Positions 37,670-44,388 of a stretch of DNA of 64,000 nucleotides are shown here, one piece after another. The position numbers and the translations under genes were made by a program. The stretch is from Paenibacillus sp. DMB20 (GTDB taxonomy: Bacteria; Bacillota; Bacilli; Paenibacillales; Paenibacillaceae): positions 1-64,000 of the forward strand of contig NZ_LAZU01000036.1 in assembly GCF_000987955.1 (NCBI RefSeq), in the 5' to 3' direction. The notes beneath the pieces were generated by a model. It was given only the letters and a program-made list of their open reading frames with translations, was not told the DNA's origin and searched no databases. Within the stretch, counting starts at the first letter, position 1, and each line of letters opens with the position of its first letter.

Positions 37670-38157
37670 GTGACAGCTCATAAAAAAAACGACCATCGTG
37701 CTTTTTAGCGGCGATTATGACAAGGCCATGGCGGCGTACATCATTGCGAATGGCGCCGCGGCGTATGACCATGAGGTTACGATCTTTCATACCTTCTGGG
37801 GACTGAATGCGCTTCGGAAGGATGAGAATGTGATCGTGCCCAAAAGGAAAGGCTTCATGGAAAAAAATGTTTGGCAAAATGATGCCTCGGGGAGCGAATA
37901 AAATGGGCCTGTCCAAGATGAATTTTGCCGGCATGGGCCCCAAAATGATTAAAGACGTGATCAAGAAGCATAATGCCGTTCCGCTTCCGCAGCTCATCGA
38001 AATGGCCAAAGAGCAGGGGATCAAGCTGGTGGCTTGTACCATGACAATGGATCTGCTCGGCTTGCAGAAGGAGGAGCTGATGGATAACGTCGAATATGCG
38101 GGTGTAGCGGCTTACCTGGCGGACGCCCAGGACGGTAATGTAAACTTGTTCATCTAA
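37670..38157 (+). CDS. yrkE: DsrE/DsrF/DrsH-like sulfurtransferase (two +1 frameshifts)
   Basis: About 161 residues repaired, matching B. subtilis YrkE. DsrE-like fold: TTIVLFSGDYDKAMAAYIIANGAA at the N-terminus, VTIFHTFWGLNAL, and a conserved Cys in GIKLVACTMTMDLLGL. Breaks: A8 at 37682-37689 and A7 at 37861-37867, each one A too many; repair gives HKKTTIVLFSG and KGFMEKMFGKMMPRG. Start GTG 37670 with AGGGGGA nine bases upstream. Probably moves sulfane sulfur between TusA and the rhodaneses. Confidence 0.88.
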
Positions 38158-38191
38158 TCAGGGGGAAACCCCTTAAGGGAGAGGATTCATA

Positions 38192-38551
38192 ATGGATACG
38201 CTGAGCATCATCATTATAGCGCTGATCGTCCTGTTTTCGGTCTCCCGCCTGCTTCCGGCCAAAGGCGTGCGGCAAATTACAACAGCGGAGCTGAAAAACG
38301 AGCTCGGGGACAGTAACAAACAATTCATTGATGTCCGTACGCCGGGCGAATTCAAAGCAAACCGCATCCAGGGCTTTCGCAACATTCCTCTGCAGCAGCT
38401 TGCCCTGAAAACCGGTGAGCTGTCGAAGGAGAGGGAAGTGGTGGTCATCTGCCAAAGCGGGATGAGAAGCGGGAAAGCAAGCAAAATGTTAAAGAAATCC
38501 GGGTTTGCCAAGGTCACCAACGTCAAAGGCGGCATGAGCGCCTGGTCTTAA
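38192..38551 (+). CDS. Membrane-anchored single-domain rhodanese
   Basis: 119 residues. N-terminal membrane helix (LSIIIIALIVLFSVSRLL, residues 4-21), then a rhodanese domain with active-site Cys in VVICQSGMRSGKA and the CH2A-type tail FAKVTNVKGGMSAW. Catalyses sulfur transfer from thiosulfate or persulfides at the membrane face. Ribosome site GGGAGAGG upstream of ATG 38192. Between the DsrE-like gene and another rhodanese gene, all on the plus strand. Confidence 0.9.
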   Translation: MDTLSIIIIALIVLFSVSRLLPAKGVRQITTAELKNELGDSNKQFIDVRTPGEFKANRIQGFRNIPLQQLALKTGELSKEREVVVICQSGMRSGKASKMLKKSGFAKVTNVKGGMSAWS

Positions 38552-38574
38552 AACCAAACAGGGGAGTGTTTAAT

Positions 38575-38871
38575 TTGAAGGAAATAACGCCTAAAGAAGT
38601 AGAGAACCAGCTAAATGAAGGAAAAAGCTTGAACATTATCGACGTGCGGGAGATAGAAGAGGTTGCGGAGGGAAAAATTCCCGGCGCCGTGAACATTCCG
38701 CTTGGATTGATCGAATTCCGCAAGCAGGATCTGGATAAATCGAAGGAATATATCATGGTATGCCGGTCCGGCGGGAGAAGCGCCCGTGCAGCCGAATACC
38801 TGAAGTATCAAGGCTATAATGTCATCAACATGGTCGGTGGAATGCTGGCTTGGGAAGGCAAGACGGAGTAA
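38575..38871 (+). CDS. Cytoplasmic single-domain rhodanese
   Basis: 98 residues from TTG 38575, which lies eight bases behind GGGGAG; GTG 38566 is an alternative inside the ribosome site. Motifs: IIDVREIEEVAEGKIPGAVNIPL and active-site loop MVCRSGGRSARAAEYL, then VINMVGGMLAWEG. No membrane segment. Follows the membrane rhodanese by 23 bp. Confidence 0.88.
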   Translation: MKEITPKEVENQLNEGKSLNIIDVREIEEVAEGKIPGAVNIPLGLIEFRKQDLDKSKEYIMVCRSGGRSARAAEYLKYQGYNVINMVGGMLAWEGKTE

Positions 38872-38930
38872 GGGAGCAAGCGAGAAGATGTCGAAAGGTG
38901 TGTTTGATGCGCCTTTTTTTAAACGAAAAT

Positions 38931-38946
38931 ATACCCCTATGGGTTA
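38931..38946. promoter_or_regulatory. CstR-type operator before the TusA-rhodanese remnant
   Basis: ATACCCCTATGGGTTA, fifth copy of the operator, 35 bp before the start of the chimeric gene. It implies an internal CstR-controlled promoter for the downstream part of the operon. Confidence 0.65.
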
Positions 38947-38980
38947 TTCGGGAGGGGGGAAACGGGAGGTTTCAGCCTTA

Positions 38981-39172
38981 ATGGCAACGATTGAATCCAA
39001 CGTGAAATTGGACGCGGAAGGACTCGCATGTTCCATGCCGATCGTGCGCACCAAAAAGGCGATGAAGGACCTTGAAGCGGGTCGAGTACTGGAGGTCGGA
39101 GGTTTTTCCAAAGTGGTCAACGTGGTACCCGGTATGAGCGGCTGGACGGGACGGACGACAGGCATCGAATAA
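38981..39172 (+). CDS. TusA-rhodanese chimera with internal deletion (YrkF remnant)
   Basis: 63 residues. Residues 1 to about 36 are the first half of a TusA domain (LDAEGLACSMPIVRTKKAMK, then LEAGRVLEV). The remainder (GFSKVVNVVPGMSGWTG) is the last strand and helix of a rhodanese domain, the same tail as in the gene at 38192. B. subtilis YrkF is a TusA-rhodanese fusion of about 185 residues, so this looks like YrkF with some 120 residues missing in frame. The sulfur-carrier motif is CSMP instead of CPMP, and the rhodanese Cys loop is lost. Probably non-functional, although frame and ribosome site are kept. Confidence 0.7.
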   Translation: MATIESNVKLDAEGLACSMPIVRTKKAMKDLEAGRVLEVGGFSKVVNVVPGMSGWTGRTTGIE

Positions 39173-39206
39173 ATAAACGAATATTTTGAGAAGGAGGTAT
39201 AACAAC

Positions 39207-40334
39207 ATGGCAGTAAGAGAAATGCACCCGAAGGAAGCGGCAGAAAAAGCCATTCGCAAAGAAAAACTGTTCATTTTGGATGTGCGGAATACGGCCGATT
39301 TCGAAGACTGGAAAATCGAAGGTGCCGGCATCGAGCATTTGAACGTTCCGTACTTCGAGCTGATTGACGGCGTGGAGGATATCCTGGACAAGATTCCGGA
39401 GGACCGCGAAGTCCTGGTTGTGTGCGCGAAAGAAGGATCTTCCGTCATGGTGGCTGAAATGCTGGCTGAGCACGGACGCGACGTGGCTTACCTGAAAGGC
39501 GGCATGAAGGCCTGGAGCGAGCATCTGGTGCCTTTGAAGGCCGGGGACATGAAAGACGGCGGCGAGCTGTACCAGTTCGTTCGGATCGGAAAGGGCTGCC
39601 TGTCTTATATGGCGATTTCGAACGGGGAGGCGGCGTTGTTTGATGCTACCCGCATGACTGACGTCTATCTCGATTTCGCAAAAAGCATAAACGCGGAGAT
39701 CAAACACGTCTTTGATACCCACCTGCATGCGGACCATATCTCCGGCGGACGGATCATTGCCGAAAAGACAAACGCGAAATACTGGCTTCCGCCAAAAGAC
39801 GCCGGCGAGGTTGTATTCGATTATGAGCCGCTGGAGGACGGAAACGAAGTGATGATCGGCAGTACCAAAATCAGCATTGAGGCGCTTTATTCTCCGGGCC
39901 ATACGATCGGATCCACGTCGTTTGTGATCGATGACCGTTATCTTCTGACAGGCGATATCTTGTTCATCGACTCCATCGGCCGTCCGGACCTTGCCGGGCT
40001 TGCCGAGGATTGGGTCGGGGATTTGCGGAAAACCCTTTATTCCCGCTATAAGGAGCTGTCCGACGAACTGATCGTTCTGCCGGCGCACTTTATGATCATG
40101 GACGAATTGAATGAAGACGGTACGGTTTCCAAAAGGCTGGGCGAGCTGTATGCAACCAACCATGGCTTGAACATTGCCGACGAGGACGAGTTCAGAAACC
40201 TGGTTACCAAAAATCTGCCGCCGCAGCCGAACGCATACCAAGAAATCCGTCAAGCCAATATGGGCAAAATCACGCCGGACGAAGAACAGCAGCGTGAAAT
40301 GGAAATCGGACCGAACCGCTGCGCAGTCCGTTAA
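39207..40334 (+). CDS. yrkH: Persulfide dioxygenase-like MBL hydrolase with N-terminal rhodanese domain
   Basis: 375 residues, very like B. subtilis YrkH. Residues 1-110: rhodanese domain with FILDVRNTADFEDWKI and active Cys in VLVVCAKEGSSVMV. Residues about 125-350: metallo-beta-lactamase fold of the ETHE1/CstB type, with metal motif THLHADHISGG, SPGHTIGSTSF, LLTGDILFIDSIGRPDL and LPAHF. Expected reaction: oxidation of low-molecular-weight persulfides to sulfite or thiosulfate, Fe(II)-dependent. Start ATG 39207 with AAGGAGGT; the upstream in-frame start at 39186 overlaps that site. Frame intact. Confidence 0.92.
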   Translation: MAVREMHPKEAAEKAIRKEKLFILDVRNTADFEDWKIEGAGIEHLNVPYFELIDGVEDILDKIPEDREVLVVCAKEGSSVMVAEMLAEHGRDVAYLKGGMKAWSEHLVPLKAGDMKDGGELYQFVRIGKGCLSYMAISNGEAALFDATRMTDVYLDFAKSINAEIKHVFDTHLHADHISGGRIIAEKTNAKYWLPPKDAGEVVFDYEPLEDGNEVMIGSTKISIEALYSPGHTIGSTSFVIDDRYLLTGDILFIDSIGRPDLAGLAEDWVGDLRKTLYSRYKELSDELIVLPAHFMIMDELNEDGTVSKRLGELYATNHGLNIADEDEFRNLVTKNLPPQPNAYQEIRQANMGKITPDEEQQREMEIGPNRCAVR

Positions 40335-40404
40335 CTCATATCTTGCGGTTAGCACATTTCAGGATTAACAGCCGATGCTGTAACTAAAGGAGGATTTTGC
40401 TGTA

Positions 40405-40632
40405 ATGAAAGCAACGAAAGTATTGGACGCTAAGGGCTGGTCATGCCCGATGCCGATCGTCAGAACGAAAAAAGCGATGGATGAGCTGAAGCCCGGCGAG
40501 GTGTTGGAGGTTCATACGACAGACGAAGGGTCCAAAAAGGACATCGCGGCCTGGGTTCAGGCGGGCGTGCATGAGCTTGTCGGAGAGGAAGAAGAAGGGG
40601 GCGTCCTGAAATTCTGGATTAAAAAAGGCTGA
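40405..40632 (+). CDS. yrkI: TusA-family sulfur carrier (YrkI-like)
   Basis: 75 residues, TusA fold with intact CPMP motif (LDAKGWSCPMPIVRTKKAM) and tail LKFWIKKG. Clearly paralogous to the TusA at 37363. AAAGGAGG lies about ten bases before ATG 40405. Positioned as yrkI is in B. subtilis, between the YrkH-like hydrolase and the TauE-type exporter. A strong hairpin directly follows. Confidence 0.92.
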   Translation: MKATKVLDAKGWSCPMPIVRTKKAMDELKPGEVLEVHTTDEGSKKDIAAWVQAGVHELVGEEEEGGVLKFWIKKG

Positions 40633-40633
40633 C

Positions 40634-40663
40634 GAAAAGGGAACCGGGTCCGGTTCCCTTTTC
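40634..40663 (+). terminator. Intrinsic terminator/attenuator behind yrkI
   Basis: Perfect 14-bp inverted repeat GAAAAGGGAACCGG / CCGGTTCCCTTTTC with a 2-base centre. Ends in TTTTC. Located between yrkI and the exporter gene, so it either ends the operon or lowers exporter expression. Confidence 0.82.
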
Positions 40664-40733
40664 TAAAGAAAATAAGAGAGCATCAGTTTTCATTTTGTAA
40701 ATGACATTCTAAATCAAATAAGGAGGTATCGTG

Positions 40734-41516
40734 ATGGAAATGAGTTTGCCATATATCATCACCATATTTCTGATCGGCTTCATCGGCTCCTATATTTCCG
40801 GCATGGTAGGCATCGGCGGTTCCATTATCAAATATCCGATGCTGCTGTACGTTCCTCCGCTGTTCGGGCTTGCGGCATTTACCGCGCACGAAGTGTCCGG
40901 CATCAGCGCCGTTCAGGTACTGTTCGCCACGATCGGCGGCGTTTGGGCCTACCGCAAAGGCGGATACCTGAACAAAACGCTCATTCTCTGCATGGGTGCG
41001 GCCATACTGACCGGCAGCTTCCTGGGCGGATTCGGCTCCAAAATGATGAGTGAGAGCGGCATCAACATGATATACGGTATTTTGGCCCTGAGCGCAGCCG
41101 TCATGATGTTCATTCCCAAAAAAGGCGTGGACGACATTCCGCTGGATCAGGTCAAATTTAACAAGTGGCTTGCCGCAGCGCTCGCTCTTATCGTCGGCAT
41201 CGGTGCCGGCATTGTCGGTGCGGCCGGGGCGTTCCTGCTGGTGCCGATCATGCTGGTCGTGCTTAAAATTCCGACTCGGATGACCATTGCATCCTCACTT
41301 GCAATAACATTTATCTCCTCGATCGGATCCACCGTCGGCAAGGTGACGACCGGGCAGGTGAATTACCTTCCCGCGCTGATTATGGTCGTTGCCAGCCTGA
41401 TCGCTTCTCCGCTTGGTGCTTCCGCAGGCAAAAAGATCAACACGAAGGTGCTTCAAATCATACTTGCCGTCCTGATCCTGGCGACCGCCATTAAGATATG
41501 GGTTGATATTTTGTAA
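40734..41516 (+). CDS. yrkJ: TauE/SafE-family sulfite/sulfur-anion exporter
   Basis: 260 residues with about eight membrane helices, TauE/SafE family. The first half carries IGFIGSYISGMVGIGGSIIKYP and the second half the inverted-repeat equivalent IVGIGAGIVGAAGAFLLVP. Family role: export of sulfite, thiosulfate or organosulfonates, fitting disposal of the product of the persulfide dioxygenase. Start ATG 40734 six bases behind AGGAGGT; GTG 40731 is too close. The stop lies inside the remnant of another gene. Confidence 0.9.
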   Translation: MEMSLPYIITIFLIGFIGSYISGMVGIGGSIIKYPMLLYVPPLFGLAAFTAHEVSGISAVQVLFATIGGVWAYRKGGYLNKTLILCMGAAILTGSFLGGFGSKMMSESGINMIYGILALSAAVMMFIPKKGVDDIPLDQVKFNKWLAAALALIVGIGAGIVGAAGAFLLVPIMLVVLKIPTRMTIASSLAITFISSIGSTVGKVTTGQVNYLPALIMVVASLIASPLGASAGKKINTKVLQIILAVLILATAIKIWVDIL

Positions 41517-41596
41517 CCTTTGAAAACACGATCGATGCGTTCCTGGGTCTGTTTACCGGGGAGAATCTGGGCAAGCTGCTTGTTCAAAGTGAGTGA
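41510..41596 (+). pseudogene. 3' remnant of a zinc-type (MDR) NADP-dependent oxidoreductase
   Basis: In the frame next to the exporter stop the sequence codes FVTFENTIDAFLGLFTGENL followed by GKLLVQSE and stop tga 41594-41596. This is the typical C-terminus of quinone-oxidoreductase-like MDR proteins (..AF..L..G.N.GK.LV). The 5' part is missing, and the exporter gene ends inside it. It shows that the exporter end or the whole sulfur cluster replaced the body of this gene. Confidence 0.65.
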
Positions 41597-41636
41597 ATGA
41601 CTGAATAACCATATGTCGCGTCCAGAATGAGGCAGA

Positions 41637-41670
41637 AAAGGCTGCACGGGTACATTTCCGTGCAGCCTTT
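41637..41670 (+). terminator. Terminator hairpin preceding the group II intron fragment
   Basis: AAAGGCTGCACGG (41637-41649) / CCGTGCAGCCTTT (41658-41670), perfect 13-bp stem. Lies behind the oxidoreductase remnant and six bases before the intron 5' end. Confidence 0.85.
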
Positions 41671-41676
41671 CTGTAT

Positions 41677-42090
41677 GTGCGCCCGGCATGGGCGATAACT
41701 TGGCGGTGAAAGTCCGCTACAGGCTTGGCAGTATGAACGGTTAGCCAAGGGCAAGGATGTCCGCCGCGGGACGGAATCTGAAGGAAGCCGGCGGCAAACC
41801 CTCGGTCTGACGGACAGAAATCACATACAAGGCAAGATGGGACGGACGAGCTTGCATAACAAAGCAAAGTCCAATACTACCCGAATCCAATCCTGTAAAT
41901 GTGGCAGATGGGTGAGGGGAAGGTTATCGCTCTTACCCGGGGAGATCTCACAAACGCCAAGTAAGAAAAAAATCCGAAAGACGGAGTAAAGCTCGCTGTG
42001 AGAAGTCAGCAGAAGCATACTACCGAGAATTTTTTTTTCGGGAAGGGCTGAACAATCGTAACTCTCGAGTACATACAGGAAGGAGAGCCT
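41677..42090 (+). mobile_element. Group II intron (IIC-type) 5' part lacking its reverse transcriptase
   Basis: Starts GTGCGCC behind a terminator hairpin, as group IIC introns do. Domain I blocks CTTGGCGGTGAAAGTCCGCT and GGTTAGCCAAGGGCAAGG correspond to those at 7019. Later segments CGGGGAGATCTCACAAACGC, GTGAGAAGTCAGCAGAAGC and GGGAAGGGCTGAACAATCG are the usual pre-ORF region of these introns. Sequence homology ends at about the expected ORF start (near 42090); no reverse transcriptase or domain V follows. The boundary on the right is approximate. Confidence 0.8.
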
Positions 42091-42312
42091 TTGCAGCCTT
42101 TTTTTAACGGCTGATTTCATGGCAGGAAACCCCATATTGCATTTTAACAAATGGGTCGCTCCAGATGCGTTATATCCCGATATGGATCGGAAGATCGTTG
42201 TATAGTAAGCGCTTTACCCGCGCTTCTATAATGATAGCAAGCTGTAAAAGGCGCTTGATGCGATAGCGTCCTGAATGCAGCACAGATGCACGCAGAAGGA
42301 GGCAATCCACAG
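42091..42312. promoter_or_regulatory. Upstream region of the GH-D operon
   Basis: A TATAAT -10 box at 42227-42232 and an imperfect palindrome GTAAGCGCTTTAC around 42205-42217 that resembles a CcpA cre or LacI-type operator. No convincing -35. AAGGAGG at 42296-42302 is the ribosome site of the next gene. Confidence 0.4.
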
Positions 42313-44372
42313 ATGTTAGGAAGCAGCGATACGGCGGTGAACGTGGGGGTGAATGCCGAAACTCACATTCGCTTGGCGAATGGTCTTGTGGCCATTGAGG
42401 TGGATTTGGAAAAAGGCGGTTACGCCTACGCAGGCAGCAGGGGATTCGCTCTGCAAGAAGTACGAAGCGGCTTTCGATGGCAGGGCCGGGAATACCATAC
42501 GGGACATTATGACCGCCACTATATGATGGGGCAGCCGGAGAAGATCCAAGATCCGTTCGGAACCGGAATCCATGCCGTGATGAAGCATGAATCCGATCTG
42601 CTCCCAGGCCTGGAACAGCATTTTTACGTCTATGAGGGGGCTTCATCTTTCATCACACGGGTCGTCATAGTCGGTCAAGAGGAATTGAAGGTAAACCGCA
42701 TCGCGGTGGTGAAAACCGATAGCGTATCGAGCGGGAGCGAGACGGTTCCGGGAGAAGCGCTGCATGTGCTGCGCGTGCCGTATGACAATGACAAATGGGT
42801 GCGCTACCTGACGGAGACGGCCCCGCTGGAGACGGAAAGCTACGAAGTGACGGCCTTGTTCCAGCCGGATAGCCGCCATGGATTGATTCTGGGATCGATC
42901 AGTCATGACGTGTGGAAGACCGGCATTCGCGTCAAAGGGGAAACCGCAGGCAAGCTGGATGAACTGGAACTGTACGCTGGCGCGGCCGACACCATGACCC
43001 GAGATTCCCAGCCGCATGGTACGTAAGAGGAACGCGCGTCGAATCTCCCCTGGTAATGGTAGGGGATTACGACGATTACCGGACAGGACTCGAAGCGTAT
43101 GGGGAAGAGAATGCGAAGATAGCGCCTGCTCTGAGCTGGGAAGGCGGCGTCCCGATCGGCTGGAACAGCTGGTCGGCCGCCATGAGCACGCTGGATTACG
43201 ATCTCTATGTGGCGACGAGCGATTTTCTGAAGCGGGAGGTTCAGCCGCAGGGCTTTCATAACGAGGATACCTTGTACATGAATTTCGATGCGTTCTGGGA
43301 TCGCCTGACGCCTGCCGAGATGGAGAATGCCTTGAAAAGGGTCAGCGAAAACGGGCACAAACCCGGTACATACTGGACGCCGTTTGCGTTTTGGGGAAGT
43401 CCGGCTGGGTTCGGGAACCCCGTGGAGGGCACCGATGGGAAGTACACCTATGGCGATATCCTGCTTCGCGACCAGGATGGCGAGATTTTGCCGGATGTTG
43501 ACGGCGGACTTGCAATTGATCCTACGCATCCCGGGAACCTGGCGCGAATCGATTGGTTCATGGATAAATTCATCTCCGAGGGATTTGAGTATATCAAGCT
43601 GGACTTCATGGCTCACGGGGCTCTGGAAGGCAAGCATTACGACCCGAATATTACGACAGGGATCGCTGCATACAATTACGGCTTGTCGTATCTAACGGAT
43701 AAACTCTCCCCGGAGCGGATCGGCAGACCGTTCTTCATCAACCTGTCGATTGCCCCGCTGTTTCCTTATTCCTATGCGCACAGCCGCAGAATTTCCTGCG
43801 ATGTGTTCGGAACGATCAAGGATACGGAATATTTGCTGAACTCGCTGACGCACGGGTGGTGGATGAACGATACGCTGTACCGTTTTAACGATCCGGACCA
43901 TGCCGTGATCTATAAAAGCTTCAACCAGGATTCGACGACCCGCCAAGAAGGGCGAAGCCGTCTGACCGCGTCCGTGATCTCGGGAACGGTGCTGCTTCTG
44001 GGCGATGACTTCCGGCATGAGGAAGCGGCATGGCGCGCCAAGAATTGGCTTGGAAATGAGGCAATCACCGAGATTGCCCGATTGGGTAGAACCTTTGTGC
44101 CCGTAGAGGGGAAACTGGGAAAACAGGCTGCGGATACGTTTGTGCTGACCCATCCAAGAGAAGCGGGAACGACGTATATTGCCGTATTTAACTTTGACGG
44201 GGCCGAGTTCGTACAGAAGACGGTTTCCTTGGAACGCTGCGGCCTCGAGGCGCACGCTTCTTACACGGTTCTGGATGTGTGGGAAGGAACGGCGAGTCAA
44301 TCGGAAGGCACGCTTGTGGTCGAGCTGGCGCCAGCCGAATCGAAAATCCTGAAATTAATCCGAAATCAATAA
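42313..44372 (+). CDS. Clan GH-D (alpha-galactosidase-like) glycoside hydrolase, cytoplasmic (frameshift near 43022)
   Basis: About 686 residues repaired, no signal peptide. N-terminal beta-sandwich domain, then a TIM barrel with VPIGWNSWSA, IDPTHPGNLARIDWFMDKF and the nucleophile Asp in YIKLDFMAHGALEG; late motifs YAHSRRISCDVFG and ESKILKLI. The frame breaks near 43016-43026, where one base (probably G) appears missing; adding it gives QPHGTVRGTRVESPLVMVGDYDDY, parallel to the paralogue downstream. Start ATG 42313, AAGGAGG ten bases upstream. Exact substrate unclear: alpha-galactoside or beta-L-arabinopyranoside are the usual clan GH-D options. About 16 bp before the secreted paralogue. Confidence 0.8.
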
Positions 44373-44388
44373 AAGGAGGAGAAGTTCA

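Noticed and set aside
39117..40355. 412-codon minus-strand frame opposite the YrkH-like gene
   Set aside because: Antisense shadow; the plus strand carries complete rhodanese and metallo-beta-lactamase motifs with an AAGGAGGT site.
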